Notes under the pieces: generated by a model
Told to the model about the DNA's origin: nothing
The model's input: only the letters and a program-made list of their open reading frames with translations
Database searches by the model: none
NCBI RefSeq assembly: GCF_047785965.1
Contig: NZ_JBLOBF010000001.1
Location: 186,001 to 250,000 of the forward strand
Direction of reading: 5' to 3'
Source: Caldisericum exile_A
GTDB lineage: Bacteria > Caldisericota > Caldisericia > Caldisericales > Caldisericaceae
Length of the DNA: 64,000 nt
Shown: positions 9,021-18,186 of the stretch, in pieces
Layout of the letters: each line of letters opens with the position of its first letter
Position numbering within the stretch: the first letter of the stretch is position 1
Made by a program: the position numbers and the translations under genes

Positions 9021-10037
9021 ATGGCAAATAATGAAAACGACAAGGAACAAGCTCTTAAACTTGCGATGATGCAAGTTGAAAAGGAATATGGAAAAGGTTC
9101 AGTAATGCGGCTTGGCGATAAAAAGGCAAATTTAATTATAGAAGCAATTCCTACTGGGATCTATTCGCTTGATCTTGCCTTAGGAGTAGGAGGATTTCCA
9201 AGAGGTCGTATCATTGAAATTTTTGGACCAGAGGGAAGCGGAAAAACAACCCTTGCGCTTGAGGCAATTGCAAATGCTCAGCGTATGGGCGGAAAAGCTC
9301 TATTTGTAGATGTAGAGCATGCCTTTTCGCCAGAATATGCGAAAAGTCTTGGCGTAAATATTGACGATCTTATAGTTTCTCAACCAGATTATGCAGAGCA
9401 AGCACTCGATATTATTGATATATTTGTAAGATCTGGTGCTGTAGATATTGTGGTGCTTGATTCAGTTGCTGCCTTAGTCCCTAAAGCAGAATTAGAAGGA
9501 GACATGGGCGACTCCTTTATGGGAGTCCAAGCAAGGCTAATGTCCCAAGCTTTACGAAAACTTGCAGGAACAATTAACAAATCAAAAACATGCATGATTT
9601 TTATAAACCAGTTGCGTGAGAAAATAGGTGTTGTTTTTGGTAACCCAGAGGTGACTCCAGGAGGGCGTGCACTTAAATTTTATGCTTCCGTTAGACTTGA
9701 TGTAAGACGTGTTGAATCGATTTCTGGTGATGGAGCAGATCGTGGCAATAGGATTAGAATAAAAGTTGTAAAAAATAAAGTTGCACCACCTTACAAAGAA
9801 GCAGTTGTAGATCTAATATTTGGTGAAGGAATTTCAAGGCTTGGAGACTTGTTTGATGTAGCTGTGGATAACGGAATTATCAAGAAAAGCGGCTCTTTCT
9901 TCTCCTATGGTGATATTAAATTAGGGCAAGGAAGAGACAACGCAATAAAAGTATTACAGTCGAATGAGGAATTACTTAGCAAGATAAAAAAAGAACTCGA
10001 TGAAAAACTTTTTACAAAGAAAGAAGAAGCCCAATAG
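9021..10037 (+). CDS. recA: Recombinase RecA
   Basis: RecA forms filaments on single-stranded DNA for strand exchange and stimulates LexA-type self-cleavage. The product has 338 residues from the ATG at 9021, which has GAGAGG nine bases upstream; the in-frame TTG at 9012 lies too close to that site. Walker A GPEGSGKTT starts at residue 69. VDVEHAFSP carries His where most RecA proteins have VDAEHALDP, and the L2 region INQLREKIGVVFGNPE is intact. It is followed by recX, which overlaps its end. Confidence 0.98.
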   Translation: MANNENDKEQALKLAMMQVEKEYGKGSVMRLGDKKANLIIEAIPTGIYSLDLALGVGGFPRGRIIEIFGPEGSGKTTLALEAIANAQRMGGKALFVDVEHAFSPEYAKSLGVNIDDLIVSQPDYAEQALDIIDIFVRSGAVDIVVLDSVAALVPKAELEGDMGDSFMGVQARLMSQALRKLAGTINKSKTCMIFINQLREKIGVVFGNPEVTPGGRALKFYASVRLDVRRVESISGDGADRGNRIRIKVVKNKVAPPYKEAVVDLIFGEGISRLGDLFDVAVDNGIIKKSGSFFSYGDIKLGQGRDNAIKVLQSNEELLSKIKKELDEKLFTKKEEAQ

Positions 10038-10428
10038 TATTTTGAATTATGCATTAAATTTACTTTCAAGGAAAGATTATTCAGAGTATGAATTGAGAGA
10101 AAAACTTAGTATGTATTTTGATAGCGGCGTTGATGAAATTATAGATAAATTAAAGGAAAGAGGACTTCTTTCAGATGAACGATATGCTTTGAGGCTTATA
10201 GATAAGTATATAAAAAAGAAGTATGGTTTTTTAAAAATAAAAATGGAACTTGAAAAACGTGGATTAAAAAATTTTCAAGATATTTTGACCAATGCATACA
10301 CAGCCGAATTAGAAAGAGATAATGCGAGATATTTCTTAGATAAAAAGCCAAAAGAAAAATTATATGCATATTTAATTCAAAAGGGTTTTAGGCCTCATAT
10401 CGTTCAAGAAGTCCTCGCCGAAAAATAA
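10000..10428 (+). CDS. recX: Regulatory protein RecX
   Basis: RecX binds RecA filaments and modulates their activity. The small basic protein (up to 142 residues) shows the helical repeat signature: ALNLLSRKDYSEYELREKL in the first repeat and LKERGLLSDERYALRLI in the second. The ATG at 10000 overlaps recA by 38 bases; a TTG at 10042, just after the recA stop, is the other likely start and would remove 14 residues. Its position after recA is the usual one. Confidence 0.85.
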   Translation: MKNFLQRKKKPNSILNYALNLLSRKDYSEYELREKLSMYFDSGVDEIIDKLKERGLLSDERYALRLIDKYIKKKYGFLKIKMELEKRGLKNFQDILTNAYTAELERDNARYFLDKKPKEKLYAYLIQKGFRPHIVQEVLAEK

Positions 10429-10445
10429 TAGAGGAGGTGAGGTTA

Positions 10446-11993
10446 ATGTCAGTTCCGTACTTTTTATATGTCCTTGTTACTATACTTATGTTTGCTATTG
10501 GTGCACTTGTAGGATGGGTGATTCAGGGATACATTTATAAATCTAAAATAGGTTCAGTAGATGAATATTTAAAAAAGAAGCAAGAAGAAAATGAAAAAAA
10601 ATTGGAAGTTCAGGAAAGAGAATTAAAAATTAGATCTAAGGAAGAGTTAGAAAAGAAAATACAGGAGTTGGAAAGTAAGTACAAAGAAAGGCAGAAGGAA
10701 CTCCAGGAAATTGAAAACAGGCTATTAAAGAAAGAAGAGATTGTTGATAGACGTGCTCAATTTCTTGATAAGAAAGAAAAAGATCTTTTAAGGAAAGAAG
10801 AAGATCTTATAGCTTTAAATAAACAAATTGAAGAAAAATCTAAAAGTCTTGAGACAGAACTATTTAAAATTGCTTCTTTAACACGAGAAGAAGCAAGACA
10901 GATAATACTTAGAGAAGTTGAAGAAGGTTTAAAAAAGGACATAGCAAGGAAAATTGCTGAGGCTGAAGAAGAAATAAGGGCAACTGCAAAAGAAAAAGCA
11001 AAAGTCATACTTTCACAGGCAATGGAAAGTTGCGCAATTGATTATGTTGCAGAAACTACTGTATCTGTAGTACCACTCCCCTCTGACGAATTAAAAGGAA
11101 GAATAATTGGCCGTGAAGGGAGAAATATTAGGACTTTTGAAACTTTAACAGGTGTTGATTTACTAATTGATGATACGCCGGAAGCAGTAACACTGTCTTG
11201 TTTTGATCCTATCAGAAGAGAAATTGCCCGAAGAGCTCTTGAGAAATTAATAATAGACGGAAGAATCCATCCTGCAAGAATTGAAGAGTTTGTGAGTGAG
11301 GCAGAAGTGCAATTCGAAGAGAGTCTTATAAAGGATGCAGAAGATGCTTTAATGAGCATCTCACTTTATGGTTTTCCAAATGAATTGAAAAAGATTATAG
11401 GGGAAATGAAATATAGAACAAGTTATGGTCAAAATCTTCTTAAGCATTCACTTGAAGTTGCAACAATTGCAGGAATTATAGCACAAGAAATTGGAGAGAA
11501 TGTTATACTCGCAAAAAGAGCAGGATTTCTGCATGATATAGGAAAAGTTATTTCGCAGGAGTGTGAAGGGCCTCATGCACTTACCGGTGGTGAACTTTTA
11601 AGAAAGTTTGGAGAGAATGAAGCAGTTATCCATGCAGTTCAATCACACCATGGAGATATAAAACAAGAAACTGCCCTTGATGTTATAGTTCAGGTTGCTG
11701 ACACACTTTCAGCAACAAGACCAGGTGCAAGGAGAGAGGATCTTGAAAATTATATAAAGAGGATGGAAGAGTTAGAAAGAATTGCAAGTTCTGTTCATGG
11801 TGTTAAGAAGGCATTCGTTGTTCAGGCAGGACGTGAGGTAAGAATACTTGTAAACCCTGAAGAGGTTGATGAAGAAACTTCTCAAAAAATTGCAAAGGAT
11901 GTAGCAAGAACAATTGAAGAGTCTTTAGTGTATCCTGGTATTATTAAGGTAACTGTTGTGAGAGAAATTCGCTATGTAGAGTATGCAAAATAG
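10446..11993 (+). CDS. rny: Ribonuclease Y
   Basis: RNase Y is the membrane-anchored endoribonuclease that starts mRNA decay in bacteria lacking RNase E. It has an N-terminal transmembrane helix (about 5-25), a long charged coiled coil (30-180), a KH domain with the IIGREGRNIRTFE loop, and an HD domain with HDIGK. Start at ATG 10446 is set by GAGGAGGTGA seven bases before it; an in-frame GTG at 10437 lies inside that site. Length (515) is normal. Confidence 0.96.
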   Translation: MSVPYFLYVLVTILMFAIGALVGWVIQGYIYKSKIGSVDEYLKKKQEENEKKLEVQERELKIRSKEELEKKIQELESKYKERQKELQEIENRLLKKEEIVDRRAQFLDKKEKDLLRKEEDLIALNKQIEEKSKSLETELFKIASLTREEARQIILREVEEGLKKDIARKIAEAEEEIRATAKEKAKVILSQAMESCAIDYVAETTVSVVPLPSDELKGRIIGREGRNIRTFETLTGVDLLIDDTPEAVTLSCFDPIRREIARRALEKLIIDGRIHPARIEEFVSEAEVQFEESLIKDAEDALMSISLYGFPNELKKIIGEMKYRTSYGQNLLKHSLEVATIAGIIAQEIGENVILAKRAGFLHDIGKVISQECEGPHALTGGELLRKFGENEAVIHAVQSHHGDIKQETALDVIVQVADTLSATRPGARREDLENYIKRMEELERIASSVHGVKKAFVVQAGREVRILVNPEEVDEETSQKIAKDVARTIEESLVYPGIIKVTVVREIRYVEYAK

Positions 11994-13620
11994 TCTCAAA
12001 TTCCCGGAGGAGTTGGAATTCTTGCCAGACTCATCCGGGGTTTATATTTTAAAGGATCAAACAAATAAAGTAATTTACGTAGGTAAAGCAAAATCTCTTA
12101 AAAAGAGGCTAAGTTCTTATAAAAATCCAAAGGATATAAAAGGTGAGGCAATTTTATCGAGGGTAAAAACAATTGAATTTATAGTAACTAATAATCCTGA
12201 TGAGGCATTACTTCTTGAAAATAATCTCATTAAGAAATTTAAGCCACCTTTTAATGTAAGACTTGTTGATGATGAGAATTATCCTTACATTAAAATAACA
12301 GATGAGGAATATCCAAAAATTCAAAAAGTATATAGAGTTAGAGGCGAAAAAGGAAGCTATTTTGGACCATTTCCCCATGGGAAGGCAGTGGAGACTACTA
12401 TTAAGACTTTGCGCAAGATCTTTCCAATTCGTTCGTGTAATTTGAAAATTAGTGAAGATAAGAAATATCAACCCTGCATGCTTTACCAAATTGGTCTTTG
12501 TTCTGCCCCCTGTGCTCATCTTGTAACTAAAGCTGACTATTTTAAAACGGTTGAAAATCTTAAAAAGTTTTTGAGAAGTGAGGATAGATCGATTATTAAT
12601 ACCCTTGCAAATGAGATGGAAAAAGCGAAAAGGGAATTACAGTTTGAGCGAGCAATTATATATCGTGACGCCATTAATGGTTTAAATGCAATTTTTTCCT
12701 CGCAGCGTGTTATAACTGAGGAGAATATCAATTTTGATCTTATTACAGGTGAAATTGATAAGGATAAGAGTTGTTTGGTAAAAGTAACAATAAGAAATGG
12801 AAGAGTTGTAAGCCTTTATCCATTCATTTTAGAATCTCTGGAAGACAAGGCCACCCTTATTGAACAGTTCTTAATTTCCTACCCTCAGCATGCGACATCT
12901 GATAAAATTTACGTTGATTGTTCTATAGAAAGTAGGCATTCACTTGAAAAATTTTTAACAGAAAAAACGGGACATAAAGTCCAAATTTTAAGGGTTCGGG
13001 GGACTGTGCCAAAGAAAGTTTTAGAACTTGCAAAGGATAATGCAAAGCTTCATCTTGAAAATTATCTCAAGAGAAGAGAAAATAATACCCCAACGATTTT
13101 GCTACAAATGAAGGAAACACTTGGCTTGAGCCATATTCCTGTAAGGATTGAAGGTTATGATATTTCAAATGTGCAAGGGAAATTTGCCGTTGGATCAATG
13201 GTTGTTTTTACTTCTGGAAAAAAAGATAAGGACGAATATCGGAGATTTAAAATAAAATTTATAGAAGGACCGAATGACTATGCTATGCTTTATGAGGTGC
13301 TCTTAAGAAGATTTACTCACGTAAATCCTAATTTTTCAAAGTCTTTTCCTAATCTTGTTCTTATTGACGGGGGCTTAGGTCAGCTTGAAGTTGGGAAAAA
13401 AGTTAAAGAAATTCTCAATCTTGATGTTGATTTTATATCGCTTGCAAAAAAAGAAGAGTTAATCTTTACCGAGAAAAGCAACGAACCGTTAAAACTTGAT
13501 AGAGATTCTCCTGTCTTAAAGTTATTACAGCAAATAAGAGATGAATCTCACAGATTTGCAAGAGCATATTTTAAAGAATTGCATTCTAAAAGCATAAAGG
13601 AGGAAGAAAGTGAAGAATAA
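11983..13620 (+). CDS. uvrC: Excinuclease ABC subunit C, lacking the C-terminal HhH domain
   Basis: UvrC makes both incisions in nucleotide excision repair. The N-terminal GIY-YIG nuclease (SGVYILKD, YVGKAKSLKKRL), the four-cysteine-like region, the UVR motif (about 200-235) and the RNase H-like nuclease with the LVLIDGGLGQLE region are present. The protein stops after IRDESHRFARAYFKELHSK plus an acidic tail. The tandem helix-hairpin-helix domain that normally follows is absent. The ATG overlaps the rny stop, and yvlD begins inside the 3' end, leaving no room for missing sequence. Confidence 0.95.
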   Translation: MQNSLKFPEELEFLPDSSGVYILKDQTNKVIYVGKAKSLKKRLSSYKNPKDIKGEAILSRVKTIEFIVTNNPDEALLLENNLIKKFKPPFNVRLVDDENYPYIKITDEEYPKIQKVYRVRGEKGSYFGPFPHGKAVETTIKTLRKIFPIRSCNLKISEDKKYQPCMLYQIGLCSAPCAHLVTKADYFKTVENLKKFLRSEDRSIINTLANEMEKAKRELQFERAIIYRDAINGLNAIFSSQRVITEENINFDLITGEIDKDKSCLVKVTIRNGRVVSLYPFILESLEDKATLIEQFLISYPQHATSDKIYVDCSIESRHSLEKFLTEKTGHKVQILRVRGTVPKKVLELAKDNAKLHLENYLKRRENNTPTILLQMKETLGLSHIPVRIEGYDISNVQGKFAVGSMVVFTSGKKDKDEYRRFKIKFIEGPNDYAMLYEVLLRRFTHVNPNFSKSFPNLVLIDGGLGQLEVGKKVKEILNLDVDFISLAKKEELIFTEKSNEPLKLDRDSPVLKLLQQIRDESHRFARAYFKELHSKSIKEEESEE

Positions 13621-13960
13621 ATTTTTGGTTAGCTTTATTGTCAACGCTGTTGCACTTTATCTTGTAAGTTTGATTATTCCTGGTATTTGGTTTGATAATA
13701 CTCTGAGTATTCTTACTGCAAGTCTTATTTTCGGTATCGTAAACTCTATTATAAGACCATTCTTTATGTTTTTATCGCTTCCTTTAATATTTCTTACTTT
13801 AGGTCTCTTTACCTTTATTATAAATGGACTAATGCTTAAAATTGTATCTCTCATCGTTCCAGGTTTCCATGTTTATTCTTTTTGGGATGCGGTTTTTGCT
13901 TCTCTTCTTTTGTCTGTAATTTCAGTGATTTTGAAAGGGGTTCTTTTTGGAAAAAACTGA
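13610..13960 (+). CDS. Small membrane protein of the YvlD / phage holin IV superfamily
   Basis: The product has 116 residues and four hydrophobic segments, with the family pattern ...IVNSIIRPFFMFLSLPL... in the middle. YvlD-type proteins are found in many bacteria and have been linked to envelope stress, but the molecular role is not known. The GTG start overlaps the uvrC stop, with AAAGGAGGAAG ahead of it. It is probably co-translated with hflX downstream, whose start lies inside its end. Confidence 0.8.
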   Translation: MKNKFLVSFIVNAVALYLVSLIIPGIWFDNTLSILTASLIFGIVNSIIRPFFMFLSLPLIFLTLGLFTFIINGLMLKIVSLIVPGFHVYSFWDAVFASLLLSVISVILKGVLFGKN

Positions 13961-15212
13961 AAGAAACGCAATTCTTGTACATATCATAGACAAGGAAAAT
14001 AAAGAACTAAGAGAAGAATATCTTGAGGAATTTAGACTCCTTGTAGAAACGCTTTCCTACGAGATAGTTGCTGAAACCACATATTCTTTGCGAGAACCTC
14101 GATACTCTACTTTCCTCGGCACTGGAAAAATAGAGGAGATAAAAAAACTTGTAGAACTTACAGAAGCTAAAATCGTTTTTATTGATAATACTTTAACATT
14201 TTTGCAGTTGAGGAATCTTTCAAGAGAGATTAGAGTACCAGTTATCGATCGACCACATCTTATTCTTATGATATTTTCTATGCGAGCAAGAACCACAGAA
14301 GCAAAACTTCAAGTTGAACTTTCGCAACTAAAAATGCGTCTTCCTGAAATTGTTCATGAAGAAGTAGATATGGACCAACAAACTGGTTCTGAAATTGGTT
14401 TGAAAGGTCCTGGTGAAAGAAGAACTGAATTAAAAAGACGTTATATTGCAAAAAGAATCCAGATTCTTGAGAAAAAGCTTGAAGAAATAAAAAAACATAG
14501 GTTTGAGATGAGAAAGCGAAGAACAAAAAGTAATATTCCAATAATTTCGATAGTTGGTTATACAAATGCTGGAAAATCGACACTTTTAAATGCACTTACA
14601 AAAAGCGAAGCCTATGTTGAAGATAAACTTTTTGCGACTCTTGACAGCCTTTCACGTCTAGGCGAAATAAAGCAAAATATTTCCGCCATCTTCGTTGATA
14701 CCATTGGTTTTATAAGGGATTTGCCACCACAGTTAATTTATGCGTTTCGTTCAACTTTGGAAGAAATTCTTGATTCCTGGATAATCATACATCTTATAGA
14801 TATAACAGATCCGCTTTTTAGAGAAAAAATGGAAATCGTCCTTAAAACACTTAAAGAATTAGGGGTAGAAGATATTCCTATCATTACCGTTTTTAATAAG
14901 ATCGATAAAAGCGATATAGAATCTCTTGACTATCTTCAATCGATATACAAGGATGCAATTTTTATTTCTGCAAAGGAAGGTTTAGGCATTGATAAACTAA
15001 AAGAAAAAATTGTAAGTATGTTTAAAGAGCTAATTGTTAAAGTAAAAATTATTTTGCCTTATCAAGATGTTCATCTGCTTGATGAAATTTACAGTTCAGC
15101 AAATATACTATCTCGAAAAGATACAGAAGAGAGTATAATCTTATATGTTGAAGGCTACTATTCAAATTTAGCAAAATTTAAAAAATATATTGTTCCTCAA
15201 AAGACTCCTTGA
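13947..15212 (+). CDS. hflX: GTPase HflX
   Basis: HflX is a ribosome-associated GTPase that splits stalled ribosomes, notably after heat stress. The N-terminal domain contains STFLGTGKIEEIKKL, followed by a helical region and a G domain with the P-loop GYTNAGKSTLLNAL, the G3 site DTIGF and the G4 site NKID. The TTG start at 13947 has AAAGGGG about seven bases upstream and overlaps yvlD by 14 bases. Length (421) is typical. Confidence 0.94.
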   Translation: MEKTERNAILVHIIDKENKELREEYLEEFRLLVETLSYEIVAETTYSLREPRYSTFLGTGKIEEIKKLVELTEAKIVFIDNTLTFLQLRNLSREIRVPVIDRPHLILMIFSMRARTTEAKLQVELSQLKMRLPEIVHEEVDMDQQTGSEIGLKGPGERRTELKRRYIAKRIQILEKKLEEIKKHRFEMRKRRTKSNIPIISIVGYTNAGKSTLLNALTKSEAYVEDKLFATLDSLSRLGEIKQNISAIFVDTIGFIRDLPPQLIYAFRSTLEEILDSWIIIHLIDITDPLFREKMEIVLKTLKELGVEDIPIITVFNKIDKSDIESLDYLQSIYKDAIFISAKEGLGIDKLKEKIVSMFKELIVKVKIILPYQDVHLLDEIYSSANILSRKDTEESIILYVEGYYSNLAKFKKYIVPQKTP

Positions 15213-15236
15213 AAAATATATAAAAATTGGTAAAAT
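15209..15236 (+). promoter_or_regulatory. Promoter of cvpA, giving a nearly leaderless mRNA
   Basis: The -35 box TTGAAA (15209-15214) overlaps the hflX stop codon. It lies 16 bases from the -10 box TAAAAT (15231-15236). The cvpA ATG follows only eight bases after the -10 box, so the transcript would have a leader of about two bases. No Shine-Dalgarno precedes this ATG. Confidence 0.65.
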
Positions 15237-15244
15237 TACCTTGT

Positions 15245-15952
15245 ATGAACACAAATTATATAGATCTTTTTGTATTTGTTTTTTTGTTAACCGAGTTTTT
15301 TATAGGGATAAACAAAGGGGCAATTCTTTTGATTTTTGATATAATTGGATTTGCCTTGGCGTTTATCTTGTCAAATTCACTTGCACCTAAATTATCTTTT
15401 CTTCTTTCTAATAATTTTCATCTTGATAAAGTTATTGCAGATAAAATTGCTCCTTTGGTGAATGTGCCTAATGGTCTTTCGAACGCTGGTGCTACTATTG
15501 AGAATGTATCTAAAACAATCGTAGATATGCGTCTTCCTAAAGTGCTCGAAAATTTCATAATTACAAATGGTATTAATCCTTCTTGGACGGTAAAAGACTT
15601 TATTACTCTCCGCTTTGCCCAGTTCCTTTTAAATGCAATCTCCTATGTTGTAATATTTATAGTTGTAATCTTAGTTGTAAAAGCATTTGCATTGATAGTC
15701 AGAAAAGTATTTAGAGTTAGTCCGTTTTTGAAGTGGATCGATGTAATACTTGGTGGAGTTTTACGAACTGCTCTATCATTTACGATAATTGCTGTTTTAA
15801 TTCATCTTTTAGGATTTGTATTTTTATATCTTAATGTTTCGAATAATGATTTTTTTAAAATGCTTATAAGTTCTAGAACCTATTATATTTCAGAACATTA
15901 CTTTCAATTTCTTTCGAATTACTTAGTGTCCGTAATTTCAAATTTTAAGTGA
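15245..15952 (+). CDS. CvpA family membrane protein
   Basis: This 235-residue protein has the CvpA layout: a first span followed by the short charged turn at FIGINKGAILLI, a second span, a soluble loop and two further spans toward the C terminus. In E. coli CvpA is needed for colicin V production, and the family has been tied to envelope homeostasis; its exact function is unresolved. The ATG at 15245 begins at the conserved first helix. It has its own promoter and lies just before queA. Confidence 0.75.
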   Translation: MNTNYIDLFVFVFLLTEFFIGINKGAILLIFDIIGFALAFILSNSLAPKLSFLLSNNFHLDKVIADKIAPLVNVPNGLSNAGATIENVSKTIVDMRLPKVLENFIITNGINPSWTVKDFITLRFAQFLLNAISYVVIFIVVILVVKAFALIVRKVFRVSPFLKWIDVILGGVLRTALSFTIIAVLIHLLGFVFLYLNVSNNDFFKMLISSRTYYISEHYFQFLSNYLVSVISNFK

Positions 15953-15953
15953 T

Positions 15954-16979
15954 ATGGGAAATCTGGATTTTCTTGATTACTATCTTGACAAAGAGCTTAT
16001 TGCACAGCATCCAATTTATCCGAGGGATCATGCTCGCCTTATGGTTGTTCACAGAGATACAGGTGAAATTGAACATAGAAAATTTTATAACATTGTTGAA
16101 TATTTAAAAAAAGGAGACTGCCTTGTTTTGAACAATAGTAAAGTCTTGAAGGCAAGGTTTTTGGGAACAAATAGAAAAACGGGTGGCAAAAGAGAAATTT
16201 TCCTTCTTAAATATCTTTCTAATAAACAATGGCTTGCTTTAACATCACCAAACGATAGAGTTCATGTTGGAGATGAAATAATAGTTAGTAAGGATCCTGA
16301 AATTGTTGTTAAAGTGATTTCTAAAGGTGAATTTGGTGAAAACATAATTGATTTTGAAAGTGCATTACCAATGGTGGAGATTTTAAAATATGGTGAAGTT
16401 CCTCTTCCTCCTTACATAAAGGCAAAAGTAAACTTGGAGGAATACCAAACAGTCTATGCAAGTCTTTTAGGTTCTGTTGCATCTCCTACAGCAGGACTTC
16501 ATTTTACTAAAGAACTCTTAAAACAAATTGAAGAAATGGGAGTTTGTATTACATACATTACTTTGCATGTTGGTCTTGGGACATTTAAGCCAATAAAAGA
16601 AGATGATCTAAATAAGCACAAAATGCATGAAGAGGAATTTTTTATCTCAGAAGAAGCTGCAAAAGTTATTAATGATGCAAGAGCAATTGGTGGAAGAATA
16701 GTTGCTGTAGGCACAACGGTAGTAAGAGTGCTTGAAACAGCTTCAACGAGAAATCATATTTTAAAGCCTTACTCAGGTTCAACTCGCCTTTTTATTAAAC
16801 CTGGTTATCCTTTTAAGATAGTAGATGCATTGGTTACAAATTTCCATTTTCCAAAGACGACGCTTCTTGCTTTGGTTGGTGCTTTTGCTTCAACAGAGTT
16901 AATTTTAAAGGCTTATAATATTGCAGTGAAAGAAAGATATAGATTCTACAGTTTTGGAGACGCAATGCTAATTTTGTGA
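15954..16979 (+). CDS. queA: S-adenosylmethionine:tRNA ribosyltransferase-isomerase QueA
   Basis: QueA transfers the ribosyl group of SAM to 7-aminomethyl-7-deazaguanine in tRNA, forming epoxyqueuosine. The N terminus (ELIAQHPIYPRDHARLMV), the PLPPYI motif and the SVASPTAGLHFT motif are all conserved, and length (341) is normal. It starts one base after the cvpA stop, so translation is probably coupled. Tgt, the preceding step of the same modification, is the next gene. Confidence 0.97.
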   Translation: MGNLDFLDYYLDKELIAQHPIYPRDHARLMVVHRDTGEIEHRKFYNIVEYLKKGDCLVLNNSKVLKARFLGTNRKTGGKREIFLLKYLSNKQWLALTSPNDRVHVGDEIIVSKDPEIVVKVISKGEFGENIIDFESALPMVEILKYGEVPLPPYIKAKVNLEEYQTVYASLLGSVASPTAGLHFTKELLKQIEEMGVCITYITLHVGLGTFKPIKEDDLNKHKMHEEEFFISEEAAKVINDARAIGGRIVAVGTTVVRVLETASTRNHILKPYSGSTRLFIKPGYPFKIVDALVTNFHFPKTTLLALVGAFASTELILKAYNIAVKERYRFYSFGDAMLIL

Positions 16980-16987
16980 GGTAGAAG

Positions 16988-18100
16988 ATGTTTGATATTC
17001 AATTTAGAATTTTATCAGAGGATAATTGGTCAAGAGCTCGCATTACTCAGTTTGAAACACCGCACGGTATCATTGAAACTCCCGTTTTTATGCCTGTTGG
17101 GACTCAAGCAACTGTTAAGACTCTTACATCAGATGAGATTAGAGAAATTGGCTTTAAGATTATTCTTGCAAATACATACCATTTGTATTTACAGCCTGGT
17201 GCCTCAACAATTGAAAAAGCGGGAGGCATTCATAAATTCATGGACTGGGACGGCGCCGTTCTTACAGATAGTGGTGGATTTCAGGTACTATCGTTAAAAG
17301 ATTTAAGAAAAATTACATCCGAAGGTGTAGAATTCAAATCTTTTATTGATGGATCTAAACATTTTTTTACACCTGAACTTGTTATTGAAACACAGGAGAA
17401 GATTGGTTCAGATATTGCAATTCCACTTGATATATGTGGAACTTATCCAAGTCCACACTCAGAAACAAAAAGAGAACTTGATATAACAATTGAATGGGCA
17501 AAAAGAAGTTTAAATGTACACAAAAGAGAAGATCAGATTCTTTTTGGAGTGATTCAGGGAGGATTTTATAAAGACCTAAGAAAGGAAGCAGTCGAAAGGA
17601 TTTTGGATCTTGGTTTTCCTGGGGTTACCCTCGGTGGTCTGAGTATTGGTGAAGAGAAAGAACTTACGGCGGAAATGGTGGACTATACAGTCTCTCTTTT
17701 ACCTAATGATAAGCCGAGATATTTTATGGGGGTTGGAGATCCAATAAGCATTCTTGAGTATGTGCGACTTGGTGTTGATATGTTTGATTGCGTTTTGCCT
17801 ACAAGAATTGCAAGGAATCGGAGCCTTTTTACAAAAACAGGTACAATAAAAATAACGAAATCAATTTACAAAGAAGACTTTACACCTATTGAGGAAAGTT
17901 GCGGATGTTATACATGTAAGCACTATACAAAGGCATATTTAAACCATCTTTTTAAAGCAAAGGAGCATCTTGCAGGTCGTCTTGCAACTATTCATAATTT
18001 GTATTTCATGAATTGGTTAATAAAGGAAATTAGAAAATCAATAAAAGAAGGATATTTTAAAGATTTTTATCAAGAATTCAAAAGCAAGTATAAAGATTGA
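16988..18100 (+). CDS. tgt: tRNA-guanine transglycosylase
   Basis: Tgt exchanges guanine 34 for preQ1 in tRNAs with GUN anticodons. The TIM-barrel protein (370 residues) shows the catalytic Asp in TDSGGFQVLSL, the GGLSIGE motif, and a zinc site made by CGCYTC and the His of the following LATIHN segment. The start ATG has GAGG upstream. It forms a queuosine pair with queA; preQ1 synthesis genes are not in this window. Confidence 0.97.
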   Translation: MFDIQFRILSEDNWSRARITQFETPHGIIETPVFMPVGTQATVKTLTSDEIREIGFKIILANTYHLYLQPGASTIEKAGGIHKFMDWDGAVLTDSGGFQVLSLKDLRKITSEGVEFKSFIDGSKHFFTPELVIETQEKIGSDIAIPLDICGTYPSPHSETKRELDITIEWAKRSLNVHKREDQILFGVIQGGFYKDLRKEAVERILDLGFPGVTLGGLSIGEEKELTAEMVDYTVSLLPNDKPRYFMGVGDPISILEYVRLGVDMFDCVLPTRIARNRSLFTKTGTIKITKSIYKEDFTPIEESCGCYTCKHYTKAYLNHLFKAKEHLAGRLATIHNLYFMNWLIKEIRKSIKEGYFKDFYQEFKSKYKD

Positions 18101-18125
18101 AACTTTAGGAGCGTCTAATTTGAAT

Positions 18126-18152
18126 TTGAAATTACCGGATTTTCTGTATAAT
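18126..18152 (+). promoter_or_regulatory. Probable promoter of the GH57 gene
   Basis: TTGAAA (18126-18131) and a perfect TATAAT (18147-18152) are 15 bases apart, slightly short of ideal. Transcription would start near 18159, leaving a leader of about 28 bases with AAAGGAG before the ATG. The region between tgt and this gene holds nothing else visible. Confidence 0.5.
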
Positions 18153-18186
18153 TTATTATAAATTGTAAATAATAAAGGAGTTAGGT

